Source: a virus
Direction: 5' to 3' (one strand)
DNA: 34,132 nucleotides
IMG/VR virus record: IMGVR_UViG_3300025120_000250
Span: 1 to 34,132 of that record
Shown here piece after piece: positions 24,218 to 31,737 of the stretch. A model generated the notes under the pieces. It worked only from the letters and a program-made list of their open reading frames with translations. It had not been told where the DNA came from and made no database searches. Both the position numbers and the translations under genes were made by a program. Positions within the stretch are counted from its first letter, which is position 1, and each line of letters starts with the position of its first letter.

Positions 24218-24225
24218 TATTTATA
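24218..24225 (+). promoter_or_regulatory. Probable late promoter abutting an ATG
   Basis: TATTTATA just after the polymerase stop, ending three bases before the ATG at 24229. It is a late-type signal amid replication genes and predicts a leaderless mRNA. Confidence 0.55.
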
Positions 24226-24228
24226 AGC

Positions 24229-24489
24229 ATGAGAGATCACAAGAGAATAGTATTGAAAGAGAAAGTCCGACGTAAGTTGGAGAGTTATCTCAAGCAAAAC
24301 AATATCAAGTTTTCGAAAACAATCTTGTCGGAAAAAACTCAAGGAGAGATTGACGCGGAGAAGAAGGAACTTGACCAAAGAATTAAAACCAAGGAGGAGC
24401 AGATAAAAGCTCTACAAGATCAGATCGCTGTATTGAAGCAAGCACAAGGTAAAGCTGCATCTGAGAAGCCAGACGAAACATCAGGATAA
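24229..24489 (+). CDS. Small basic coiled-coil protein, unknown
   Basis: An 86-residue protein starting MRDHKRIVLKEKVRRKLESY. I prefer this ATG to an in-frame TTG 27 bases upstream, because the TATTTATA box lies between them. The N-terminal half is basic. Residues about 40-75 are a coiled coil (EIDAEKKELDQRIKTKEEQI, then KALQDQIAVLKQAQG). The C-terminus is polar. A DNA-associated or virion role would fit the charge and the late-type promoter, but no family is recognised. Confidence 0.55.
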   Translation: MRDHKRIVLKEKVRRKLESYLKQNNIKFSKTILSEKTQGEIDAEKKELDQRIKTKEEQIKALQDQIAVLKQAQGKAASEKPDETSG

Positions 24490-24494
24490 GATAG

Positions 24495-24869
24495 ATGAGA
24501 TCACAGTTACTTTGCACCTTTACGACAGTGTCGGACCTCCCGTCATGTATTACTAGAATCCATAAAACATACCAAGTTGAACATGTTTCTAATATGAGAT
24601 GCTACCAATACACGGATGAGTCTTCTGTAGTGTGTATATATAATACAACCAACACACAGAGCCGAATGTCAGATACAATCACAATAAACAGAAAAAAAGA
24701 GTCAGAAACCTTATACAGCATCAACGCACTCAATGCACTAATTCGTGAACAAAACAATGGTGTGCTTGATAAAACGTATCGTGTTGACTGGACTCAATTT
24801 GCTAATCGCATACTGCTTACTAATCGAGATGGATCTTTTAGAAGCGTAGAAATAAAACATCTTCAATGA
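24495..24869 (+). CDS. Unknown protein
   Basis: A 124-residue protein not recognised. It has four cysteines scattered in the first 50 residues, beta-rich stretches (SSVVCIYNTTNTQ, about 43-55) and a helical middle SETLYSINALNALIREQNNG. It ends TNRDGSFRSVEIKHLQ. No signal peptide or membrane segment. It starts five bases after the preceding stop, so the two are probably co-transcribed, and it is followed by the ssb promoter. Confidence 0.42.
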   Translation: MRSQLLCTFTTVSDLPSCITRIHKTYQVEHVSNMRCYQYTDESSVVCIYNTTNTQSRMSDTITINRKKESETLYSINALNALIREQNNGVLDKTYRVDWTQFANRILLTNRDGSFRSVEIKHLQ

Positions 24870-24882
24870 AATAAAATAAAAG

Positions 24883-24911
24883 TTGCAAATACGGTAGAAA
24901 AGCAGTATAGT
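24883..24911 (+). promoter_or_regulatory. Sigma70-like promoter for the ssb gene
   Basis: TTGCAA, 17-base spacer, TATAGT (24906-24911). Unlike the other members of this class it lies far from the start codon, leaving a leader of about 130 bases before the ATG at 25048. Confidence 0.6.
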
Positions 24912-24917
24912 TAGTCT

Positions 24918-25047
24918 AATGTATTAAGTCAGAGGTACAACAAGAGCATAATTAAAGTACACAGAAATAAAAAGAAACAGCTCAACAAGATACCCGATAC
25001 TTAATAAGACAGTAAATATAAATTAATAACCAAAAACAAAACAAAAA
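24918..25047 (+). promoter_or_regulatory. Long A-rich leader of the ssb gene
   Basis: The region between the putative start site and the ATG is rich in A with few G, ending AACCAAAAACAAAACAAAAA. I see no strong hairpin and no open frame. T4 gene 32 protein represses its own translation by binding an unstructured leader; a similar loop is plausible here but not shown. Confidence 0.35.
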
Positions 25048-25815
25048 ATGGCACTAGATTTAGATGCAATCAAAGCGAAGCTTACAGAGCTTCAAACAAG
25101 TAGCGGTGGAAACAGAAACTCAGATGTATTCTGGAAACCACCAACTGGGAAATCCCAAATTAGAATCGTACCATACGCATTCGACAAATCAAACCCTTTT
25201 CAAGAACTTTACTTTCACTACGACATAGGTAAGAAGACTATGATATCTCCAAGCTCATTTGGAAGACCTGATCCCGTACTCGAGTTTGCAGAGCAACTTA
25301 AAAGTACTGGAGACAAAGAAGATTGGAAGATGGGAAGAAAGATGGAACCAAAGTTCAGATGCTATGCTCCAGTCATTGTGAGAGGACAAGAATCAGAAGG
25401 AGTTAAGTTTTATGCTTTCGGAAAGAAGATCTACTCTGAATTGTTAGGAGTAATTACAGATCCAGACTACGGAGATATTACAGATCTCAGTGGTGGTAGA
25501 GATGTTACCATCGAAAGAATCGAACCAGACAAAGAGGGTGGTTACCCGTCTTACAATGTTAGAGTTAAGCCTAACACTACACCAGCTACAGAGGATAAGA
25601 ATATCGCAGATATGATTGTCAACCAACAGCCAGAATTGACAAAGATGTTTACTGAATTATCTTATGAAGATATGAAGGTATCATTGGAGGAGTGGTTGAA
25701 GCCAGGTGAAGGTGCTCAAGCTACTACAACAACCAAAGCCCCGATCACTGGAGCTAAGACAGCTAACACAACAGACGATATCTCAACAGCATTCGGAGAT
25801 TTATTTAATTCATAA
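25048..25815 (+). CDS. Single-stranded DNA-binding protein, gp32-like
   Basis: A 255-residue protein. The core begins FWKPPTGKSQIRIVPYAFDK (about 28-47) and PFQELYFHYDIG, which is the gp32-type OB-fold start of T4-like phages. Aromatic and basic residues suited to ssDNA binding continue to about 180. The C-terminus is an acidic, aromatic-ended tail (DDISTAFGDLFNS), as in gp32, where it recruits replication and recombination partners. T4 gp32 is about 301 residues. The zinc-binding cysteine/histidine cluster of T4 gp32 is not evident. UvsX follows five bases downstream, giving the expected ssb-recombinase pair. Confidence 0.85.
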   Translation: MALDLDAIKAKLTELQTSSGGNRNSDVFWKPPTGKSQIRIVPYAFDKSNPFQELYFHYDIGKKTMISPSSFGRPDPVLEFAEQLKSTGDKEDWKMGRKMEPKFRCYAPVIVRGQESEGVKFYAFGKKIYSELLGVITDPDYGDITDLSGGRDVTIERIEPDKEGGYPSYNVRVKPNTTPATEDKNIADMIVNQQPELTKMFTELSYEDMKVSLEEWLKPGEGAQATTTTKAPITGAKTANTTDDISTAFGDLFNS

Positions 25816-25820
25816 TAATT

Positions 25821-26981
25821 ATGGCAAAAGCAAAAGTTACACCCGATGAAATAGCGGGAAGGGACGAGCTGGCTCAAGAGTTAGCATCAAGTCTAAATAA
25901 GAAGTTTAAGGACTTCAAAGCTGTTCATTTTTTAGGAGAGGAGAAAACACAAACCGATCTTTCGGATTGGGTGTCAACCGGATCAACTGATCTAGACCTT
26001 GCCATATCAAATCGACCTGATGGAGGATTACCAGTAGGAAGAATCGCAGAATTTACCGGGCTTGAAGCGTCCGGTAAATCTCTGATTGCAGCTCACCTAT
26101 TAGCTAATACTCAGAAGAAAGGTGGTATAGCAGTTTACATTGATACTGAGAATGCACTAAGTGAAGAGTTTCTTACTGCAATTGGTGTTGATGTAAAGAA
26201 CATGCTATATCTACCAATGGATACAATTGAAGACATATTTGAAGCAATAGAGAACCTGATACTTGATATTCGTAAGAATAGTAAAGACAGACTCGTAACG
26301 ATTGTTGTAGATTCAGTAGCAGCTGCTACTACGAAGATAGAGCAAGATGCTGACTATGATAAAGATGGATGGGCTACCTCCAAGGCTATCATTATGTCAA
26401 AAGCGTTGAGAAAGATAACTAACCTTATTGGGAAAGAGAAAGTAATCTTAGCGTTCACAAATCAGTTGAGAGAAAAGTTAGGTGCCATGTTTGGAGACAA
26501 ATACACTACAAGTGGAGGAAAGGCTTTGCCATTCCATGCAAGCTGTAGAGTTAGACTTCAAGCTGTTGGTAAGATTAAAGATAGTGATGGTGAAATAATT
26601 GGCGTAAACACTCAAGCCACGATTGTAAAGAATAGATACGGACCTCCTTTCAAGAAAGCGAAGTTTAGTATCTACTTTGATTCTGGTATAGATGATGACG
26701 CTAGTTGGTTAGACACACTCAAAAAGTTTAAAGTTATAACGGTGGGAGGATCTTGGTACACTCTTGTGATGGAAGACACTGGAGAGGTAGTCAAATTCCA
26801 ATCTAAGGAATGGAGAGACATACTCAAAAGACCAGATGTTAGAGCGTATTGTAAAAATGCCATTGAGCAGAATAGCATATCGCATTATAAAACACAGATA
26901 GAGATAGATCCAGATGAGTTAACAATTGACACATCTAACATGGAAGGAATTGATACACCACTAAACCAAGACGAGGAATGA
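25821..26981 (+). CDS. uvsX: UvsX/RecA-like recombinase
   Basis: A 386-residue protein close in length to T4 UvsX (about 391). Walker A GLEASGKS at 80-87, catalytic Glu in YIDTENA (E110) and Walker B VTIVVDSVAA (D164) are intact. A loop region FTNQLREKLGAMFGDKYTTS (about 214-233), then GGKALPFHAS, matches the RecA/UvsX DNA-binding loop and glutamine switch area (NQ). The C-terminus is acidic (DTPLNQDEE). It catalyses strand exchange for recombination-dependent replication and repair together with the ssDNA-binding protein encoded upstream. Its TGA overlaps the next ATG (ATGA), so it is translationally coupled to the 5' nuclease. Confidence 0.93.
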   Translation: MAKAKVTPDEIAGRDELAQELASSLNKKFKDFKAVHFLGEEKTQTDLSDWVSTGSTDLDLAISNRPDGGLPVGRIAEFTGLEASGKSLIAAHLLANTQKKGGIAVYIDTENALSEEFLTAIGVDVKNMLYLPMDTIEDIFEAIENLILDIRKNSKDRLVTIVVDSVAAATTKIEQDADYDKDGWATSKAIIMSKALRKITNLIGKEKVILAFTNQLREKLGAMFGDKYTTSGGKALPFHASCRVRLQAVGKIKDSDGEIIGVNTQATIVKNRYGPPFKKAKFSIYFDSGIDDDASWLDTLKKFKVITVGGSWYTLVMEDTGEVVKFQSKEWRDILKRPDVRAYCKNAIEQNSISHYKTQIEIDPDELTIDTSNMEGIDTPLNQDEE

Positions 26982-28021
26982 AAAATAAGTATGCTAAATT
27001 GCTAAATCAATTAAAGTTGCGTGAGACAGAGGAGCCTAAACATAGAGATGATCGAGTATTGATCGTAGATGGATTAAACACATTCATACGAGCTTACTCA
27101 GCAACACCCACTCTAAACGCTAATGGCGAACATTGTGGTGGGATCTCAGGTTTCTTATCTAGTATGGGTCACGCCATCAAAACAATTAACCCAACACGAG
27201 TGGTAGTTGTATTCGATGGTAAAAATGGATCAGCTACTAGAAGAAAACTGTATCCAGGATATAAGGCTACACGTAAGGTCAGCATCCGACTTAACAGAGC
27301 TCAATCTGTTGACAAGGAAGACAATCAGTTAGAACAATTAATCAGATTGATTGACTATCTTGAGACTTTACCAATCACCGTAATAACTTTAGACGGAGCA
27401 GAAGCTGATGATATAATTGCTTATATCACAAATAGCATACTTACACCGAAAGACTCTCACTCATTTATCATGTCTTCCGATAAAGACTTCTTACAATTGG
27501 TATCCAACAAAACACACGTTTGGAGTCCAACAAAAAAGAAGCTATATTATGAAGATGATGTGTATAGTGAGTATGGAGTTATTCCTCAGAACTTTGCGGT
27601 ATACCGTGCTTTAGAAGGGGACTCCTCGGATAATATTCCAGGAGCTCCCGGTCTAAAGTTGAAGACGATCCTAAAGAGATGGCCAAAAATGGCAGAACAG
27701 ACAACAACATCTCTTGAAGAGTTTTTCTCGTACAATGAAGAGTTGGTGAAAGACTCTAAGATCAAAGCGTATCAAGTAGTTGAAGAGAGTGTAGAAGACA
27801 TTAAACTGTATCATAAGATAATGCAATTAGATGAGACTATACTTAACTCAACAACTCAACTCCGCATACACGATCACATGGACGATGAGGGACGCACCTT
27901 AGCAAAGATGACCTTTCATAGACTATTGATTGAGGATGGAATGACAAACGCCATACGTAATCCAGAAATGTGGTTGCGAGACGTTACCACTAAACTAAAT
28001 CAATACACAAATTTGTTGTAA
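26978..28021 (+). CDS. 5'-3' exonuclease / flap nuclease (Pol I N-domain, T4 RNase H type)
   Basis: A 347-residue nuclease with the complete acidic site of the FEN/5' nuclease family: D31 in VLIVDGLN, D80 in VVVVFDG, E142/D144/D145 in GAEADDIIAY, D168/D170 in SSDKDF, and D215/D218 in EGDSSDNIPGAPG, which begins the helix-hairpin-helix DNA-binding motif. It would remove RNA primers and flaps from Okazaki fragments, complementing the polymerase at 22886 that lacks this domain. In effect the two halves of a bacterial Pol I are encoded separately. T4 RNase H is about 305 residues. Confidence 0.9.
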   Translation: MKNKYAKLLNQLKLRETEEPKHRDDRVLIVDGLNTFIRAYSATPTLNANGEHCGGISGFLSSMGHAIKTINPTRVVVVFDGKNGSATRRKLYPGYKATRKVSIRLNRAQSVDKEDNQLEQLIRLIDYLETLPITVITLDGAEADDIIAYITNSILTPKDSHSFIMSSDKDFLQLVSNKTHVWSPTKKKLYYEDDVYSEYGVIPQNFAVYRALEGDSSDNIPGAPGLKLKTILKRWPKMAEQTTTSLEEFFSYNEELVKDSKIKAYQVVEESVEDIKLYHKIMQLDETILNSTTQLRIHDHMDDEGRTLAKMTFHRLLIEDGMTNAIRNPEMWLRDVTTKLNQYTNLL

Positions 28022-28044
28022 GTTACATTAATAAACCGTATATT
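28016..28044 (+). promoter_or_regulatory. Sigma70-like promoter for the helicase gene
   Basis: TTGTAA, 17-base spacer, TATATT (28039-28044). The hexamer ends seven bases before the ATG at 28052, so transcription should begin one base before or at the start codon. The -35 box overlaps the end of the nuclease gene. Confidence 0.6.
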
Positions 28045-28051
28045 CATCCAC

Positions 28052-29422
28052 ATGGGAACACAAGATACTTTTCAATTATACGGAGCTGGTTTTCAAAGTA
28101 AGCTGTTAGCGGTCCTAATTAAAGACCGAATTTTTCTACAACAGATACACGATATCCTTGATCCGACATACTTTTCCTCAGAATCATCACAATGGATTGC
28201 AAAGACGATTGCAAAGTATTTTGACGAATATAAGACCACACCTACATTAGAAGTAATGAAGGTTGAGATTGACAGTGTCGAACAAGACGTTCTAAAGACT
28301 ACTGTAATTGATAATCTAAAAGATGTGATGAAACACATTGACTCTTTGGATTCAGAGTACATAAAAGATAAGACTTTAGATTTTTGTAAGAATCAAAAAC
28401 TTAAAGGAGCTATTTTAGAATCTGTACAACTACTACAGCAAGGAAAATATGATGCTATCAAGAGCACAGTAGATGAGGCTATGAAGGCCGGATCAGATAA
28501 GGACATTGGGCATGAGTATATTGAAAACGTTGAAGCAAGGTTTGATGCAAATAGCAGAAAGACAGTCCCAACTCCATGGGAAGTGATTAACGACATAACC
28601 GATGGAGGATTAGGTCCAGGAGAGATGGGAGTGTTTGTTGCACCTGCTGGTATTGGTAAGTCAATGGCATTGGTTAATGCAGCAGCTCACTGCGCCAAGC
28701 AAGGATTGAATGTAGTTTATTATACGCTAGAACTTTCTGACACTTATGTAGGTGGACGGTTTGATAGCTACTACACAGGTATCCCAACCTCAGATTTAAA
28801 GTATCATCGAGAGGAGGTTGAAGAAGCAATGCAAAAGCTTCCAGGCAAATTAATTATTAAGTACTATCCAACAAAGACCGCTACTGTAAATACGATAGCA
28901 GCTCACCTCGATAAGTGTGCAATCCAAGGAGCTACCCCTGACATAGTGTTTTTAGATTATGCTGATCTACTAAGAGATGCAGGAACAAATAAGAATGCTC
29001 GACATGATCAAGTATTGGGAGGCATCTATGAGGAGTTGAGAGGGCTAGCTGGACTACATAAAATACCTATATGGACTGCATCACAAGCAAACAGAAGCGC
29101 TGCTGAGATGGAAGTAATAGAGGCAGATAAGATTGCTGAATCATACACTAAAGTAATGGTAGCTGATTTTATTGTATCGCTATCCAGAAAGACTGCAGAT
29201 AAGATTAGTGGTACTGGAAGATGGCACATAATAAAGAATCGGTTCGGACCAGATGGGTTGACTTTCCCAAGCAAGATGAATATGGCAGTTTGTGGTATTG
29301 AGATATATGAAGAGAACACAATCTTAGGACAGCAAACTAAAAAAGTTATGAACAATGACGACACGGTAATCAGGAATGCCTTGGCAAATAAATTTGAAGA
29401 ATTAAACAAATTAATCGACTAA
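28052..29422 (+). CDS. Replicative DNA helicase, DnaB/gp41-like
   Basis: A 456-residue protein, near T4 gp41 (about 475). The N-terminal 150 residues are helical, with FLQQIHDILDPTYFSSESSQ near 28-47 as in DnaB-type N-domains. The RecA-like motor has Walker A APAGIGKS (197-204), YYTLELSD containing the catalytic Glu (E227), Walker B PDIVFLDYADLL (D302) and a TASQANRS motif (Q345). A KNRFGPDGLTF stretch near the C-terminus (about 395-405) contains the arginine-finger region. It unwinds DNA as a hexamer on the lagging strand. No primase is visible in the window. Confidence 0.92.
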   Translation: MGTQDTFQLYGAGFQSKLLAVLIKDRIFLQQIHDILDPTYFSSESSQWIAKTIAKYFDEYKTTPTLEVMKVEIDSVEQDVLKTTVIDNLKDVMKHIDSLDSEYIKDKTLDFCKNQKLKGAILESVQLLQQGKYDAIKSTVDEAMKAGSDKDIGHEYIENVEARFDANSRKTVPTPWEVINDITDGGLGPGEMGVFVAPAGIGKSMALVNAAAHCAKQGLNVVYYTLELSDTYVGGRFDSYYTGIPTSDLKYHREEVEEAMQKLPGKLIIKYYPTKTATVNTIAAHLDKCAIQGATPDIVFLDYADLLRDAGTNKNARHDQVLGGIYEELRGLAGLHKIPIWTASQANRSAAEMEVIEADKIAESYTKVMVADFIVSLSRKTADKISGTGRWHIIKNRFGPDGLTFPSKMNMAVCGIEIYEENTILGQQTKKVMNNDDTVIRNALANKFEELNKLID

Positions 29423-29449
29423 AACGACGATTTCAATGTACAAAACACC

Positions 29450-29457
29450 TATTTATA
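29450..29457 (+). promoter_or_regulatory. Probable late promoter before the RNR gene
   Basis: TATTTATA 56 bases before the ATG at 29514, in a 91-base gap after the helicase gene. It is unusual to find the virion-type box before a nucleotide-metabolism gene. Confidence 0.5.
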
Positions 29458-29513
29458 TCCATAGCGGCCGATTACAAATTAATACTAATCATTTATAAAA
29501 CAAACAATTTACA

Positions 29514-31370
29514 ATGACAATATCTAATCAGATCTTGAGCGACATCACTGTCTTCACAAAATACGCCAAATACCTTCCCGAACTGCAAAGACGTGAGACG
29601 TGGGAAGAACTTGTTACTCGAAACAAAGCAATGCATTTAAAAAAGTATCCACACCTCACAGAAGACATAGACGCAGCGTACAAGTTTGTATATGACAAAA
29701 AAGTTTTACCTTCAATGCGTTCTATGCAGTTTGCTGGTAAGCCAATTGAGATATCTCCTAACAGAGTTTACAATTGTGCATATCTACCGATTGACGACGT
29801 AAGAGCGTTTGGCGAAACAATGTTCCTATTATTAGGAGGAACCGGAGTAGGATACTCTGTACAAAAACACCACGTAGAAAAGCTACCAGAAATCCATAAG
29901 CCAAATCCAAACAGAAAGCGAAGGTTTGTAATTGCAGACTCTATCGAAGGATGGGCTGATGCAGTAAAGGTGCTTATGAAAACTTATTTCAATAGCGGAT
30001 CAACACTGCAGTTTGACTTCTCTGACATTAGACCAAAAGGAGCAAGATTAGTAACGTCAGGAGGAAAGGCTCCAGGCCCTCAACCACTTAAAGAGTGTTT
30101 GATAAAAGTAAGAGGAATTTTAGATGCAAAAGAGAATGGAGACCAGCTACAACCAATCGAAGTACACGATATTGTATGTCACATTGCAGATGCAGTCTTG
30201 GCCGGTGGGATTCGTAGAGCAGCCCTTATTAGCTTATTCAGCACTGACGACAATGCTATGATGGGATGTAAGTCAGGCAACTGGTGGGAAACAAATCCAC
30301 AACGAGGTAGAGCAAACAACTCTGCATGCTTGATGAGACATAAGATTACAAAAGAAGTGTTTATGGATCTTTGGGAACGTACTAAGTTAAGTGGAGCAGG
30401 CGAACCTGGAATCTACTTATCTAACGATAAAGATTGGGGAACTAATCCATGTTGTGAGATCGCATTGAGACCGTTTCAGTTTTGTAACCTATGTGAGGTG
30501 AATGTTTCTAATATTGTAGATCAAGAGGATCTTGAAGCTAGAGTAAAAGCTGCAACACTCATTGGTACACTACAAGCTGGATATACAGAGTTTCATTACC
30601 TAAGACCGGTATGGCAAAGAACAACAGAAAAAGATGCTTTGATAGGAGTGTCAATGACAGGAATTGGATCTGGTACTGTATTAGGATATGATATGAAGTC
30701 TGCTGCTAAATTAGTGAAAGAAGAGAACGCAAGAGTAGCAGAGTTGATTAACATTAAGAAGGCTGCAAGATGTACAACAGTTAAGCCTGCTGGAACAACG
30801 TCACTAACACTAGGAACATCGTCAGGTATTCACGCATGGCACAACGACTATTACGTGAGAAGAATGCGAGTTGGAAAGAATGAAGCAATCTACCAATACT
30901 TAGTTAATGCATGTCCAGCCTTGGTTGAGGATGAGTATTTCAGACCACACGATACAGCAGTAATCTCAGTACCACAGAAAGCACCAGAAGGAGCAATTCT
31001 TAGAACTGAGTCACCATTCCAGTTGTTAGAGAGAATCAAGAAAGTACATCAAGAGTGGATTAAGCCTGGACATAGAGGAGGTAACAATGCACACAACGTA
31101 TCAGCTACAGTTTCTTTGAAAGAAGAGGATTGGGAATTGGCTGGTGAGTGGATGTGGGATAACAAAAACCACTACAATGGATTATCTGTACTTCCATATG
31201 ATGGAGGAACATACACTCAAGCACCTTTTGAAGACATCACCGAAGAAAAGTACAACGAGATGATGGAAGTGTTGACTGACATAGATTTAACTCAAGTTGT
31301 AGAGGTAAATGATGAAACAGACTTGAAAGGAGAAATTGCTTGCGCAGGAGGAGCGTGTGAAGTAAAGTGA
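29514..31370 (+). CDS. nrdJ: Class II (B12-dependent) ribonucleotide reductase, monomeric
   Basis: A 618-residue enzyme that converts ribonucleotides to deoxyribonucleotides. The active site is intact: NPCCE at 311-315 gives N311, thiyl C313 and E315, and the redox pair is C88 (YNCAYLP) with C324 (FQFCN). The C-terminal CAGGAC (C610, C615) matches the thioredoxin-reducible pair at the end of the Lactobacillus RTPR family. PGHRGGNNAHNVSATV and VKPAGTTSLTLGTSSG are further conserved stretches. No separate beta subunit is needed because adenosylcobalamin supplies the radical. It is shorter than the 739-residue Lactobacillus enzyme, mainly at the N-terminus and internally. It supplies dNTPs for phage replication. 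The stop overlaps the next ATG by one base. Confidence 0.9.
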   Translation: MTISNQILSDITVFTKYAKYLPELQRRETWEELVTRNKAMHLKKYPHLTEDIDAAYKFVYDKKVLPSMRSMQFAGKPIEISPNRVYNCAYLPIDDVRAFGETMFLLLGGTGVGYSVQKHHVEKLPEIHKPNPNRKRRFVIADSIEGWADAVKVLMKTYFNSGSTLQFDFSDIRPKGARLVTSGGKAPGPQPLKECLIKVRGILDAKENGDQLQPIEVHDIVCHIADAVLAGGIRRAALISLFSTDDNAMMGCKSGNWWETNPQRGRANNSACLMRHKITKEVFMDLWERTKLSGAGEPGIYLSNDKDWGTNPCCEIALRPFQFCNLCEVNVSNIVDQEDLEARVKAATLIGTLQAGYTEFHYLRPVWQRTTEKDALIGVSMTGIGSGTVLGYDMKSAAKLVKEENARVAELINIKKAARCTTVKPAGTTSLTLGTSSGIHAWHNDYYVRRMRVGKNEAIYQYLVNACPALVEDEYFRPHDTAVISVPQKAPEGAILRTESPFQLLERIKKVHQEWIKPGHRGGNNAHNVSATVSLKEEDWELAGEWMWDNKNHYNGLSVLPYDGGTYTQAPFEDITEEKYNEMMEVLTDIDLTQVVEVNDETDLKGEIACAGGACEVK

Positions 31371-31498
31371 TGAAAGACTGGATATACGATTTGTATGTCA
31401 AAGAACATACACCAAAAGCAAAGAAGAATATAAACCGTGCAGATCAAAAAGATCTGCCTAAAAACCAGAAAAATGGAAAAAGTAAAAGCGATCGTTAA
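31370..31498 (+). CDS. Tiny basic protein after the RNR gene
   Basis: The RNR stop TGA shares its A with an ATG that opens a 42-residue frame (MKDWIYDLYVKEHTPKAKKN then a Lys/Asn-rich tail), ending in TAA at 31496-31498. The stop/start overlap is the same coupling arrangement used elsewhere in the window. The product is strongly basic. Its last 26 bases overlap the start of the membrane-protein gene in another frame. Function unknown; reality moderately supported. Confidence 0.4.
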   Translation: MKDWIYDLYVKEHTPKAKKNINRADQKDLPKNQKNGKSKSDR

Positions 31499-31628
31499 CT
31501 CATCGTGGTTCAAAGCTGCTCTTGCAGGAGCTGTAGGTGCCGCGTTGTTGATTAAAGGTGAGATACTTTATGCAGGTATTGCATTCGGTATCGGAGTGAG
31601 AGAATTTATGCTCGCCTTTAAAGCGTAA
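31473..31628 (+). CDS. Small membrane protein, possibly holin-like
   Basis: A 51-residue protein beginning MEKVKAIVNSSWFK. Residues about 14-48 form two short hydrophobic segments (AALAGAVGAALLI and LYAGIAFGIGV) separated by KGEI, giving a predicted hairpin across the membrane. I choose the ATG at 31473; an in-frame upstream GTG at 31437 would add a basic stretch and reads less naturally. Holin-type pore formation is one possibility, since a peptidoglycan-binding-domain gene follows, but size and sequence alone do not settle it. A strong terminator follows. Confidence 0.52.
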   Translation: MEKVKAIVNSSWFKAALAGAVGAALLIKGEILYAGIAFGIGVREFMLAFKA

Positions 31629-31650
31629 CAAACATTCCAAAAACAATAAG

Positions 31651-31674
31651 AGCAGGCCATTAGGCCTGCTTTTT
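31651..31674 (+). terminator. Intrinsic terminator
   Basis: Perfect 8-bp stem AGCAGGCC with GGCCTGCT, 4-base loop ATTA, followed by TTTT. It ends the RNR transcription unit. Confidence 0.88.
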
Positions 31675-31687
31675 ATTATCTGAGAAC

Positions 31688-31695
31688 TATTTATA
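31688..31695 (+). promoter_or_regulatory. Probable late promoter, TATTTATA
   Basis: TATTTATA 13 bases after the terminator T run and 42 bases before the ATG at 31738. A different ATG, opening an 8-codon frame, lies only four bases downstream at 31700. Confidence 0.6.
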
Positions 31696-31699
31696 TTAA

Positions 31700-31726
31700 A
31701 TGGCTTTACAATTACAAACAACTTAA
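31700..31726 (+). other. Possible 8-codon leader ORF
   Basis: ATG GCT ... ACT TAA encodes MALQLQTT. Its ATG stands at the same short distance from TATTTATA as the leaderless starts at 8556 and 24229. It may be a translated leader peptide or simply chance. Confidence 0.25.
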
Positions 31727-31737
31727 TAGTTACTAAT

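Noticed and set aside
24202-24228. Upstream start for the 24229 gene
   Set aside because: The extra residues overlap the polymerase end, start from TTG, and the TATTTATA box falls between it and the ATG at 24229.
24870-25047. Possible tRNA or small RNA in the gap before ssb
   Set aside because: No cloverleaf, no CCA-type end and no strong hairpin; an A-rich mRNA leader explains it better.
27417-27614. 65-codon frame inside the 5' nuclease gene
   Set aside because: Lies wholly within a gene with a complete catalytic motif set; no own leader.
619-31695. Reading TATTTATA as T4-style TATAAATA promoters on the minus strand
   Set aside because: All sites lie just before + strand genes, often right after a + strand terminator, and no minus-strand genes exist for them to serve. 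Kept as a caution in the findings.
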